Shown here: one piece after another, positions 9,101 through 16,640 of the stretch | How the letters are laid out: every line of letters starts with the position of its first letter | Position numbering within the stretch: the stretch's first letter is position 1 | Source of the DNA: Halobiforma lacisalsi AJ5 | Lineage (GTDB): Archaea; Halobacteriota; Halobacteria; Halobacteriales; Natrialbaceae | Reading direction: 5' to 3' | DNA length: 64,000 nt | NCBI RefSeq assembly: GCF_000226975.2 | Contig: NZ_CP019285.1 | Span: forward strand, 3,906,001-3,970,000 | Program-made: the position numbers and the translations under genes | Notes under the pieces: generated by a model | Told to the model about the DNA's origin: nothing | Database searches by the model: none | The model's input: the letters and a program-made list of their open reading frames with translations, nothing else

Positions 9101-9726
9101 GGATGGGGACGAGCTACCTGCAGTTGCTCGAGCGTCGGTACGGCGACGCCCTCGACGAGGACGGCGAGGAGTTCCTCGCGTACGCGGTCGACGGCGCCGA
9201 GCGGATGAAGGCGATGATCGACGGCCTGCTGGAGTACTCCCGGGTCGAAACCAGGGGAGACCCGCTCGAGCAGGTCGACCTGAACGCCGTTCTCGAGGAC
9301 GTGCGGGACGATCTGACGGTGCAACTCGCCGAGGCGGACGCGGACGTCGAGGTCGATTCGCTCCCGCGAGTTCGAGGCGACGCGGATCAACTCCGGCAGG
9401 TGTTCCAGAACCTGTTGTCAAACGCCGTCGAGTACAGCGGTGACGAACCGCCGCGGATCGAGGTCACCGCGGAGGAAAACCCCGGCGAGGGGACCTGGAC
9501 CGTCGCCGTCAGCGACGAGGGAGTGGGGATCGACCCAGCGGACCAGGAGCGGATCTTCGAGGTATTTCAGCGGCTCGAGGGTACCGGGCGGGGCTCCGGC
9601 ACGGGGATCGGGCTGGCGCTGTGCAAGCGGATCGTCGAGCGCCACGGCGGCGAGATCGCCGTCGAGTCGGAACCCGGCGAGGGAACGACGTTCTACGTGA
9701 CGCTCCCGGCGGCCGACGAGGTCTGA
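6169..9726 (+). CDS. multi-PAS/GAF sensor histidine kinase
   Basis: A 1185-residue soluble kinase. From the N-terminus: a PAS-like domain, an acidic Asp/Gly linker (about residues 102-115), further PAS domain, a GAF domain (about 310-460), then four more PAS domains each closed by a DVTERK-type PAC end, and finally HisKA and HATPase_c. The H-box is FAYAASHDLQEPL with the phosphorylated His at residue 971; N-box QNLLSNAVEYS, and G-boxes GVGIDP and GTGIGLALCKR follow. No membrane segment is seen, so it should sense cytoplasmic signals such as redox or ligands. ATG 6169 was chosen over a TTG at 6157. The kinase core is closely similar to that of the frameshifted kinase at 34.7-35.9 kb. Confidence 0.93.
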   Translation: MSDRGDSSERRVPVVGGEPPSRRQFRTLVETVDGGVFQFDGDGRIVAIDDSLAELVGLGPEATEQAKRNGCRDRLLGNSVADLAADSDRELLEAALAEKEGDADGDGDDDGEDGITELEITIRTRRDDPIPCTLRLNDGREPRSDGGADETDESRGFGIVRPMVRDDDAEAGPTASAAIDPIMEALETANVGAFVLDSDFDVAWLNEATERYFGIERGDVVGRSKRDLIEGQIRERIADEDADEFVDTVLATYDDNSSVERFECRVTDGSDDGVRWLEHRSKPIESGPYEGGRVELYYDVTDQRQRALQLRRLNEAVRDWLECDTWDEVAERACRSLQDVLGLEINGVYRYDEEGETLRPTAKSDRAEDLFDDLPAFDAGDGIAWRVFETGDLELYEDVRAAPNVFNPETPIRSEIVLPIGNHGVLIVGSERADAFGDEEVSLSKIVASSLEVIFDRLGHERRLQREQAQTEELLRTAPVGIAVEDADGETVLANRYATESLGLPAGTSFEEIVTGDREVYDAEGGPLEAVDAPSARARRSGEPVVDQELVLVDETGRQRWFSVNAAPVTDPDGAVERVVIAAEDVTERKQRERRLERRKSELETQLSEILGRVSDAFVAVDSDWRFTHANERAAEILGRSGQPDGLLGETLWELYPGKTDPVRRRFRDAMRTQRPVSFERYVDALDSWLEFNVYPSETGLSVYFRNVTERKERERELRRYETIVETVEDGIYVLGGDERFTTVNEAYTEITGYGREGLLGAHASLVANESVMEYAREVAADDDASTIETEIESASGDSVPVEATVTSLRRIDGERERIGVVRDITERKERERQLEASEQRYRTLVQNFPDGIVALYDENLEYTAAGGGLLEEVGTDPETVIGQTVPERYSEELVEEIEPHFRAALEGEERTFEVDYRGRELSARTLPVRIGEEVDAGMIVARDVTERNEYQRKLEESNERLEQFAYAASHDLQEPLRMGTSYLQLLERRYGDALDEDGEEFLAYAVDGAERMKAMIDGLLEYSRVETRGDPLEQVDLNAVLEDVRDDLTVQLAEADADVEVDSLPRVRGDADQLRQVFQNLLSNAVEYSGDEPPRIEVTAEENPGEGTWTVAVSDEGVGIDPADQERIFEVFQRLEGTGRGSGTGIGLALCKRIVERHGGEIAVESEPGEGTTFYVTLPAADEV

Positions 9727-9743
9727 CCCCGCCGACCAACAAC

Positions 9744-9750
9744 TATATAT
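9744..9750 (+). promoter_or_regulatory. TATA box for the following membrane-protein gene
   Basis: TATATAT centred about 32 bases before the GTG at 9779, a spacing that leaves almost no 5' leader, as is usual in haloarchaea. Confidence 0.55.
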
Positions 9751-9778
9751 CCGATCGCCTACACCTGCCGGCAAGGCG

Positions 9779-10261
9779 GTGCACGACGTGATCCACGCCA
9801 CCACCAGTTCGGGCTCGGACTCGGAGACGGGTCGGCTCTCGATCGCCGCATCGTTCGCCTCCTTCGTCGTCGCGGGCGGCGCGACCGCCAGCACCGACGC
9901 GATCGTTCCGACGCTCGGAGCGACGGCGCTGGCGGTGGGCGGCGTCTACCTGCTCGCGCTGTACGCGAAGGCCGTCTCGCGCCGAACTCTCGCCCAGCTG
10001 TCGGTCGCCCTCTGGGTCGGGTTCCTCGGTGTCGCCGGCCTCCACGCCGTCGGTCTCGAGACGGTCGGCGCAGCCGTCCCCGGGCCGACCGGGACGCTCG
10101 TCCTCTCGCTGACCGCGATCACGTGGGGGACCTTCCTGACGGCTTGCGGTTCGACCGCCTTCCTCGCCGCCCAGGAATACGGTTCCTCGGCCGGAACGCA
10201 GGTCGACGCCGAAGAGCAGGTTCTCGAGGGCGAGACCGGCACTACGCGACGCGGTAGCTGA
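9779..10261 (+). CDS. four-helix membrane protein of unknown function
   Basis: A 160-residue protein with four hydrophobic segments at about residues 20-40, 48-65, 72-92 and 105-130, a hydrophilic N-terminus and an acidic C-terminal tail. I do not recognise a family beyond a haloarchaeal conserved membrane protein. The GTG at 9779 fits the TATA box upstream; a second GTG at 9788 is an alternative. Its 3' end overlaps the convergent methyltransferase gene by 20 bases. Confidence 0.7.
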   Translation: MHDVIHATTSSGSDSETGRLSIAASFASFVVAGGATASTDAIVPTLGATALAVGGVYLLALYAKAVSRRTLAQLSVALWVGFLGVAGLHAVGLETVGAAVPGPTGTLVLSLTAITWGTFLTACGSTAFLAAQEYGSSAGTQVDAEEQVLEGETGTTRRGS

Positions 10262-10919
10262 CCGCGATTCCCTCGCCCAGCGGCAGGAGAACGGTCTCGA
10301 ACTCCGGATCTTCCCGCACCCGCGCCAGGTAGTCGGCGATCCCCCTGGTGTGTTCGTTGGCCTCGAGCGCGTCGGGATCGGCGTCCTCCTCGACGATTTC
10401 TCGCAGTTTGTCGAACTCGATGATCCCGGCAGTCACGGCGTTGTCCGCGACGACGACGCCCCCCTGTGGGACCTTCGAGCGGACGGCCTCGAAAGCGTCC
10501 ACGTACCGGCCCTTCTGGTGGTCGATCAGCACGGCGTCGAACGGGCCGTCGTAGGCCTCGATCGTCTCGAGGGCGTCCCCGAGTTCGTACCGGGCGAGAT
10601 CGTCGTAACCGCCCGCGGCCATGTACTCGCGGGCCAGCTCGAGTTCGTCCTCGTCGACTTCGGTCAGAACGATCTCGCCGTCGTCGGGGAGGGCCTCGGC
10701 GAGCCAGTAGGCCGAGTAGCCGTAGCCAGAGCCGAACTCGAAGATCCGCTCGGCGTCGGTCAGCCGGGCGAGCAACCGGAGGACGGCCCCGACCTCGGGC
10801 CCGACGTGGGGAAACCCCTCGCGCTCGGCGAACTCGTCCATCTCGACGAGCGTCTCGTCCGGCTCCGGACCGACCGCCCGGACGAACGCCTTGATTTCGT
10901 CGGCAAGTACGTCGACCAT
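10242..10919 (-). CDS. O-methyltransferase, SAM-dependent
   Basis: A 225-residue class I methyltransferase of the catechol/caffeoyl-CoA O-methyltransferase-like group. Motif I is FEFGSGYGYSAYWLAEAL (about residues 62-79), motif II the acidic LTEVDEDELELA, and the metal/substrate Asp appears in DAVLIDHQKGRY, followed by VVVADNAV. The ATG at 10919 was selected over one at 10943 because it starts at the conserved helix MVDVLADEIKAF. The acceptor substrate is not evident. It is convergent with and slightly overlaps the membrane-protein gene at 9779. Confidence 0.9.
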   Translation of the reverse strand: MVDVLADEIKAFVRAVGPEPDETLVEMDEFAEREGFPHVGPEVGAVLRLLARLTDAERIFEFGSGYGYSAYWLAEALPDDGEIVLTEVDEDELELAREYMAAGGYDDLARYELGDALETIEAYDGPFDAVLIDHQKGRYVDAFEAVRSKVPQGGVVVADNAVTAGIIEFDKLREIVEEDADPDALEANEHTRGIADYLARVREDPEFETVLLPLGEGIAVSYRVA

Positions 10920-10967
10920 GTCCGACGGTACGCGGCCGGGCACATCAAGTTCGGGGACGAATCGAGC

Positions 10968-12275
10968 CTACTCCCCGGCGAGACGCGCGATCGCCTCGCC
11001 CAGCACGCGCGCCGCGGTCGCACAGTCCGCCCAATCGGTCCATTCCCGGGGTGTGTGCGAGAGCCCGTCTTCGGACGGCGCGAAGAGCATCCCGGCGTCG
11101 GTGACCCGCGAGACGTACATCGCGTCGTGGGCCGCGCCGGAGTGCATCGAGAGCGAGTCGACGCCCGCGGCGTCGGCACCCGCCGCTACCGCCTCCCGAC
11201 ACCGCTCGCTCATCGGGGCCGGCTCCACCTCGAGTTCGACCTCGAGGTCGGTCTCGACGCCGCGGTCGGCCTCGAGGCGGGCGAGACAGCGGCGGGCGCG
11301 CTCGAGGAGCCGGTCCATCGTCGCGGCCTCGACGTCCCGGAGATCGACGCCCAGTTCGACCGCGCCGGGAACGACGTTGGTCGCGTTCGGCGTGACGTGG
11401 CTCTTGCCGACGGTGGCGACGGCGGTTCCGGTTTCGGTCTCGCCGTCCCTGCCGTCCATCGCGAACTCCCGTCCCGCCCGCTCTATGTCCAGGACGAACT
11501 CGCTTGCCGCCGCCAGCGCATCCGTCCGGTCGGCCATCGCCGTCGTCCCCGCGTGGTCGGCTTCCCCGACGAACCGCGCAGTCGCGTGGACGATGCCCGT
11601 GATCGTCGAGACGACGCCGACCGGAATCCCGCGCTCCTCGAGTCGGGTGTCCTGTTCGACGTGGAGTTCGAGGAAGCCGTCCCACTGGTCGGCCTCGAGC
11701 CGACCCTCCCCGCGATAGCCGATCTCCGCGAGCGCGTCCTCGAGGGTCGTCCCCTCGTCGTCGGTCACCGCGAGCGCGTCCTCGACGGAGCGATGGCCGG
11801 TCGCGACCGACGAGCCGAGCATTCCGCCGGCGAACCGGGTCCCCTCCTCTTCGGTGAACGAAACGACCGCGACCGGCCGCGCGGGTTCGACGTCGCTTTC
11901 CTGCAGCATGCGGACCGCCTCGAGCGCGGCGTAGACGCCCAGCGGTCCGTCGAAGATGCCGCCTTCGGGCACCGAGTCGAGGTGGCTCCCGGCCGCGACC
12001 GGCGCCGAGTCGGGGTCGGCCGAGTCGGGCGTCCAGGTGCCGACGACGTTCCCCACGGCGTCGACCGAGACGCTGAGGCCCGCGTCCTCGAGGCGATCGA
12101 CGAGGTAGTCGCGAGCCCGGCGGTTCGGCTCCGTACCGGTGAGGACCGTCCGGCCCCGCCCCTCCTCGGCGTCGATCGCGCCGAACTCGGCGTTTCGCTC
12201 GAGGTCGGAGCGGAGGCGCTCCGCGTCGACCGCGACCGGTTTATCGATCCCGTCCGCGTTTCGATCCGTGCTCAT
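10968..12275 (-). CDS. M20-type Zn hydrolase: N-carbamoyl-amino-acid hydrolase / allantoate amidohydrolase family
   Basis: A 435-residue dinuclear metal amidase of the hydantoinase/carbamoylase family. The N-terminal catalytic domain carries VAAGSHLDSVPEGGIFDGPLG (His and Asp ligands, about residues 93-113), the Glu pair SFTEEEGTRFAGG, and ELHVEQ; the lid/dimerisation domain follows, and the C-terminal His ligand is in MHSGAAHDAMY. It would hydrolyse N-carbamoyl, ureido or similar amide groups, linked to purine or pyrimidine catabolism. No other urea/allantoin gene is adjacent. Full length for the family. Confidence 0.88.
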   Translation of the reverse strand: MSTDRNADGIDKPVAVDAERLRSDLERNAEFGAIDAEEGRGRTVLTGTEPNRRARDYLVDRLEDAGLSVSVDAVGNVVGTWTPDSADPDSAPVAAGSHLDSVPEGGIFDGPLGVYAALEAVRMLQESDVEPARPVAVVSFTEEEGTRFAGGMLGSSVATGHRSVEDALAVTDDEGTTLEDALAEIGYRGEGRLEADQWDGFLELHVEQDTRLEERGIPVGVVSTITGIVHATARFVGEADHAGTTAMADRTDALAAASEFVLDIERAGREFAMDGRDGETETGTAVATVGKSHVTPNATNVVPGAVELGVDLRDVEAATMDRLLERARRCLARLEADRGVETDLEVELEVEPAPMSERCREAVAAGADAAGVDSLSMHSGAAHDAMYVSRVTDAGMLFAPSEDGLSHTPREWTDWADCATAARVLGEAIARLAGE

Positions 12276-12400
12276 ACGCCCGGGTTCGCGCTCCCCCCGG
12301 ATACCGTTTCGTCTCGCGGCAGCGCCGCGCCGTCGCGTCGACGGGGACGGGGACGGGGACGGTACGTTTTTTGACGCTCGGCGTCGTCAGTTTCGACCGA

Positions 12401-12868
12401 ATGTCCGCCGAACACGAACGCGAACACCCGCTGGTCGACTCCGTCGACAACCTGGTGTACGAACCCGTACAGGTCCACGAGCACGGGATCGACCTCACCG
12501 CGAGCGCGATCTACCGCGTCGCCGGTCCCGGCCGGATCGACTTCGGCGGCGACGAACTCGAGGACGCCGACCTCGAACCGGTCGAGACCACCCTCCGCGA
12601 TCCGGACGACGAGTACGGGTGGTGGGACCTCGAGGGCGGCCAGTACGTCGTCCAGCACAACGAGTTCCTCACCGACGCGGAGGAGCCGCTGTGGCTCCAG
12701 CCCCGGAACGAACTGCTCGCTCGCGGCGGCTCGCACCCGTCGATGCAGGTGGTCTCGCACCTGCCGCTGATCCCGCTTACGGTCGCCGACGGCGGGCTCC
12801 GACTGAAGGAGAACGCGCGGATCTCGACGCTGATGCCGCCCGGAACGCCTGCTGGACCGTCGGAGTGA
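12401..12868 (+). CDS. dUTPase / dCTP-deaminase-like protein
   Basis: A 155-residue protein of the trimeric dUTPase/dCTP deaminase fold. The signs are DLTASAIYRVAGPGRIDFGG near residue 28, the motif LQPRNELLARGG around 100-111, and the C-terminal GLRLKENARISTL, which matches haloarchaeal proteins annotated as dCTP deaminase/dUTPase family. It may limit dUTP or produce dUMP precursors for thymidylate; which activity it retains cannot be settled by eye. ATG 12401 begins the conserved region; three GGGGAC units lie just upstream at 12343-12360. Confidence 0.75.
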   Translation: MSAEHEREHPLVDSVDNLVYEPVQVHEHGIDLTASAIYRVAGPGRIDFGGDELEDADLEPVETTLRDPDDEYGWWDLEGGQYVVQHNEFLTDAEEPLWLQPRNELLARGGSHPSMQVVSHLPLIPLTVADGGLRLKENARISTLMPPGTPAGPSE

Positions 12869-12924
12869 GGCCGGAGGACCGTCTCGAGAGCGTTCGATTC
12901 GCGGAACTCACGCGTTTTCAGTTT

Positions 12925-13278
12925 TCAGTTCTCACAGCCCTCGCCGGAATACGTCAGCAGGTAGTACGTCTCGCCGTCGCGAGTCACCGCGTAGAGGGTC
13001 GTCGTATCCCAGTAGCGAAACTCCGGCGGTTCACCGCCCAGGTCGTCGGCCGTCGTCGAGTGGCTGCCGTTCTCGAGGGCTGCGTCGACCACCTGTTTGG
13101 CCTCGTCGCTCAACTCACCGTACTCGTAGCTCTCGCGGGGGTCGCCGTAGTCGTCCGACGAGTCGACGACCTCGTGGGACAGCCGGCAGTTCGCCGGCAC
13201 GTCCCCGTTCCCGGCGCAGCCGGCCGCGACGCCCGTGAGGGCGACGGCGGCGCCGGCCAGCATGGATCGACGGTTCAT
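12925..13278 (-). CDS. small Tat lipoprotein
   Basis: A 117-residue exported protein. The N-terminus MNRRSMLAGAA has a twin-arginine-like start, a hydrophobic stretch and a lipobox ending at Cys21 (VAAGC), so it should be lipid-anchored on the outer face of the membrane. The mature part has three more cysteines (in the segments NCRL and GEGC) and a beta-rich end resembling LYAVTRDGETYYLLTYSG; no catalytic motif is seen. The ATG at 13278 was used, since the longer open frame upstream lacks a signal peptide. Confidence 0.75.
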   Translation of the reverse strand: MNRRSMLAGAAVALTGVAAGCAGNGDVPANCRLSHEVVDSSDDYGDPRESYEYGELSDEAKQVVDAALENGSHSTTADDLGGEPPEFRYWDTTTLYAVTRDGETYYLLTYSGEGCEN

Positions 13279-13422
13279 GTCGTCGATGCTCTCTGCGGGG
13301 ACCAAGTCTCTTGTCCAAGGTGAAAGAGGGACTTGGGCGCGGTCACCCTCGAGCTCGAGCGACGGAAACGGAATACTGCGCCGAACTGAATACTTATCCC
13401 GGCGGTCGGAGAACATGTTAGC

Positions 13423-13887
13423 ATGGCAATCGATACAGTGCTACTGGCCGTCGGGCCGATGGACACGGTCCGGGCCGAGGGACTCGCCGAGACCGTCCTT
13501 GAGATCGCGGACCCGCTCGGGGCACGAGTGGTGATCGGACACGCGTTCACCGCACAGGAGTACGAGGAGTTCCGCGAGGATCTGGGCCTCGAGGCCCGCC
13601 TCGAGGACGTCGATCCCGACGAGGTCGCCGCCGAACGCGCGCCGGTAAGCGACCTCGCGGACCGGTTCGCGGAGGCGGGCGTCGACTACGAGATCCGCGG
13701 CTCCGTCGGCGAGATCGGCGACGCCGTCGTCGACATGGCACGAGCGGTCGACGCCGACCGGATCGTCGTCGGCGGTCGCCGCCGCTCGCCGGCGGAGAAG
13801 GCCGTCCTCGGGTCGGTCTCACAGGACATCATCCTCCAGGCCCCCTGTCCGGTGACGTACTTCCGGGATCTGGACGTAATGGAGTGA
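13423..13887 (+). CDS. universal stress protein (single Usp domain)
   Basis: A 154-residue UspA-fold protein. It begins MAIDTVLLAVGP, and the nucleotide-binding loop appears in DRIVVGGRRRSPAEKAVLGSVSQDI, a variant of the G-2x-G-9x-GS motif in which the first region is GGRRRSP. It ends with the usual CPVTYFRDL strand. Usp proteins of haloarchaea bind ATP or act in stress responses, but the role of this one is unknown. It is 87 bases upstream of a ROK glucokinase in the same direction. Confidence 0.88.
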   Translation: MAIDTVLLAVGPMDTVRAEGLAETVLEIADPLGARVVIGHAFTAQEYEEFREDLGLEARLEDVDPDEVAAERAPVSDLADRFAEAGVDYEIRGSVGEIGDAVVDMARAVDADRIVVGGRRRSPAEKAVLGSVSQDIILQAPCPVTYFRDLDVME

Positions 13888-13974
13888 ACGCGGCGACCCG
13901 CGGCTTCGAAGAGTACTCGAGACCGAGTCGTAATCTGGGTAGTTAAGTACGCCGACGGTCGTTTCTAAGACAGG

Positions 13975-14952
13975 ATGGTCTACTACGCCGGCGTCGACCT
14001 CGGCGCGACGAACCTGCGGGCGGCCGTCGCCGACGGCGACGGGACCACGATCGGTATCAGCCGTAACGCCACGCCACGCGGTCCGACGGGCATCGACGTG
14101 ACTGAGGGCGTCCTGCGAACGCTCCGTGAGGCGTGTGGCGACGCCGGGATCGCTCCCGACGCGATCACTGCCGCTGGGATCGGCTCGATCGGTCCGTTCG
14201 ACCTCGCGGAGGGCGCGGTGATCGACCCCGCCAACCTGCCGGACTCGATCGACCGCATCCCGCTTACGGGCCCGATCGAGAAACTGATCGACAGCGAGGA
14301 GGTCTACCTCCACAACGACACGACCGCCGGCGTCATCGGCGAGCGGTTTCACGCCGATCGCAACCCCGACGATATGGTCTACATCACGATCTCCTCGGGG
14401 ATCGGCGCAGGCGTCTGTTGTGACGGCGAAATCCTCGACGGCTGGGACGGTAACGCGGGCGAGGTCGGCCACGCCATCGTCGACCCGCGCGGTCGGCTGA
14501 CCTGTGGCTGCGGGCGCGACGGCCACTGGGAGGCGTACTGCTCGGGCAACGGCATTCCGGACTTCGTGCGGTTGCTGGCCGAGGACGACCCCACGATCGA
14601 CACCGACCTCCCGCTCGAGGACCCCGACTTCACCGCGAAAGACGTCTTCGAGTTGGCCGGCGAGGACGACCTAGCCGACTACGCGATCGACCAACTTGCC
14701 CACTGGAACGCGATCGGCGTCACCAACGTGGTCCACTCGTTCGCGCCCCTTCTGGTCTCGTTCGGCGGCGCGGTCGCGTTGCACAACGAGGAACTCGTCG
14801 TCGACCGCATCCGCGAGCGCGTCTCCGAGATGGTGATGACCAACGTCCCCGAGATTCGCGTGACCGACCACGGGGACGACGTCGTCCTCGAGGGGGCGCT
14901 GGCCAGCGCGATGACCGAGGGGACGGGCGACCGGAAACGGCTCGCGGATTGA
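13975..14952 (+). CDS. ROK-family glucokinase
   Basis: A 325-residue sugar kinase of the ROK family, expected to phosphorylate glucose with ATP in the cytoplasm. It shows the N-terminal phosphate loop GVDLGATNLRAAV, the catalytic HNDTTAGVIGE segment (Asp base), ITISSGIGAG, and the ROK zinc signature EVGHAIVD followed by LTCGCGRDGHWEAYCSGNG. Length is typical of archaeal ATP glucokinases. A regulator function is unlikely since there is no HTH. It fits glucose entry into a partly phosphorylating Entner-Doudoroff route. Confidence 0.92.
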   Translation: MVYYAGVDLGATNLRAAVADGDGTTIGISRNATPRGPTGIDVTEGVLRTLREACGDAGIAPDAITAAGIGSIGPFDLAEGAVIDPANLPDSIDRIPLTGPIEKLIDSEEVYLHNDTTAGVIGERFHADRNPDDMVYITISSGIGAGVCCDGEILDGWDGNAGEVGHAIVDPRGRLTCGCGRDGHWEAYCSGNGIPDFVRLLAEDDPTIDTDLPLEDPDFTAKDVFELAGEDDLADYAIDQLAHWNAIGVTNVVHSFAPLLVSFGGAVALHNEELVVDRIRERVSEMVMTNVPEIRVTDHGDDVVLEGALASAMTEGTGDRKRLAD

Positions 14953-15031
14953 CGACGCCTCCGATCCTGCCGGAAGACGGCGGCACGGATCGACCCGATG
15001 GTATTTTGCCATCCCCTCCGTGGTGGTTGGT

Positions 15032-16534
15032 ATGCAACGGCGAACGGTCCTCCGGCGGAGCGGTGCCGCCGTCGCCTCCACCCTCTCTCTCCCCGTAGTC
15101 GGCACGCGATCCGCGCGAGCAACGGCAGGCTCGTCCCCGCGAGTTGGATCGGGTCAGGACGAATCCGGATACGAACCCCTCGGCCGCCTCGAGATCGAGG
15201 GGGCCGCCGAGGCGGTCGTCGGCGACGACGACGTCGCCTACCTGGCGACCACGACCGGCTTCGCGACGGTCGACGTCAGCGAGCCGGCCGAGCCCGAACT
15301 GCTCTTTCTCGAGGACGATATCGAGGTCGACGGCGATCCGTTCCTCGAGATCCTCGACGTCGCGGTCGACGGCGACCGGCTGGTAGTCCCCGGCCCGGCG
15401 AACCGCACCTCGGGCCGGCTATTCGAGGGATTCTGTTGCTACGATGTCTCCGATCCCGCCGCCCCCGAACTCGTCGCCGAGCCCTACGAGACCGGCTTCC
15501 ACATCCACAACTGCTCCCTCGAGGACGACGTCCTCTACGTCGTCGGGAACGATCCCTCGGACAACGTGGTGGTCGTCTACGACGTCGCCGACGGCGTCGA
15601 ACGGATCGGCCGCTGGTCGCTGCTCGAGCACGAACCCGGCTGGGCCGACGTCGACTGGATCGCCCGCTACCTGCACGACGTCTCCGTCCACGACGACGTC
15701 GCGTATCTCGCCCACTGGAACCCGGGCACCTACCTGCTTGACGTGTCCGACCCCGCCGAGCCCGAGTATATCTCGCACGTCTCCGAGACGGACCTCCAGT
15801 CCCAGCGCAGCGTCGAGAACGACCTCGAGATCCGTCACGGCCTGCCGGGCAACGACCACTACGCGACGGTCGACGAGACGGGCGACCTGCTCGCCGTCGG
15901 CCGGGAAGCCTGGGCGACCGGCGGCGAGGAGCCCGACGGGCCGGGCGGGATCGACCTCTACGACGTCTCTAACTCCGAAGATCCCGTCAGCCGGGGGTCG
16001 ATCGAGCCCCTCGCGGCGGCCGACGAGAGCTACGACGCCGGCCTGTGGACGACCGCTCACAACTTCGAACTCCGGAACGACCGGCTCTACGCGGCCTGGT
16101 ACCGCGGCGGCGTGACGATCCACGACGTCAGCGACCCCGACGACCCCGAGCGCCTCGCCGCGTGGCGCGATCCCCACGTCGCCGGGTTCTGGACCGCACG
16201 CGTCCTCGAGCCCGGCGAGACCTTCGTCGCGAGCAGCACGCAGGCGATCCCCAACGCGCCGACCGAGGGCGCGCTCTATACGTTCCCGATCGAAACCGGC
16301 GAGCAGGCGGACCCGCCATCGCTGACCGATCCCGACGCGTTCGACCTCGATGGCGTCGACAGGGACGACGACGGGAACGAGTCGGCGGCGGACGCTGACG
16401 ACGGAGACGACGGGGCGGAGGGGAACGCGGACGACTCGATCCCCGGATTCACCGGCACAGCAGCCGGATTTGGCCTCGTAAGCGTCGCCGGCGGCGCGGC
16501 CGCCCTCGAGTGGGTACGACGCCGGCGACGGTGA
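15032..16534 (+). CDS. secreted LVIVD/beta-propeller-type surface protein with PGF-CTERM
   Basis: A 500-residue protein. The N-terminus MQRRTVLRRSGAAVAST is a twin-arginine signal. The body repeats units of the form YDVSDPAAPEL, VYDVADG, LDVSDPAEPEY, IHDVSDPDDPERL, typical of LVIVD-repeat propeller proteins. An acidic Asp/Glu linker (about residues 440-475) leads to a C-terminal PGF motif (SIPGFTGTAAG), a hydrophobic helix and a final Arg cluster, the archaeosortase A recognition layout. It is therefore probably a lipid- or membrane-anchored surface protein. Start ATG 15032 was chosen because it begins the Tat signal; a GTG lies at 15020. Confidence 0.88.
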   Translation: MQRRTVLRRSGAAVASTLSLPVVGTRSARATAGSSPRVGSGQDESGYEPLGRLEIEGAAEAVVGDDDVAYLATTTGFATVDVSEPAEPELLFLEDDIEVDGDPFLEILDVAVDGDRLVVPGPANRTSGRLFEGFCCYDVSDPAAPELVAEPYETGFHIHNCSLEDDVLYVVGNDPSDNVVVVYDVADGVERIGRWSLLEHEPGWADVDWIARYLHDVSVHDDVAYLAHWNPGTYLLDVSDPAEPEYISHVSETDLQSQRSVENDLEIRHGLPGNDHYATVDETGDLLAVGREAWATGGEEPDGPGGIDLYDVSNSEDPVSRGSIEPLAAADESYDAGLWTTAHNFELRNDRLYAAWYRGGVTIHDVSDPDDPERLAAWRDPHVAGFWTARVLEPGETFVASSTQAIPNAPTEGALYTFPIETGEQADPPSLTDPDAFDLDGVDRDDDGNESAADADDGDDGAEGNADDSIPGFTGTAAGFGLVSVAGGAAALEWVRRRRR

Positions 16535-16538
16535 CGGG

Positions 16539-16600
16539 CTCCCGGGCAGAGGGAAGGAGCCGAACAATGCTCCCGGGCAGAGGGAAGGGGCCGAACAATG
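16539..16600. repeat. tandem duplication of a 31-base unit upstream of leuS
   Basis: Two adjacent 31-base copies (16539-16569 and 16570-16600) differing at one position (A/G). Each carries CCCGGGCAGAGGGAAGG and ends in CCGAACAATG. It sits between the surface-protein stop and the leuS start. Confidence 0.95.
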
Positions 16601-16640
16601 ATATGAGACGCCAACCCAGAGAGAGTAACGACCGAACGCA

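Noticed and set aside
6427-9390. 987-codon minus-strand open frame within the PAS kinase
   Set aside because: Antisense shadow caused by high GC and few stop codons; the plus strand has full kinase motifs.
10350-12374. 674-codon plus-strand open frame
   Set aside because: Antisense to the methyltransferase and M20-type hydrolase, both of which carry complete family motifs.
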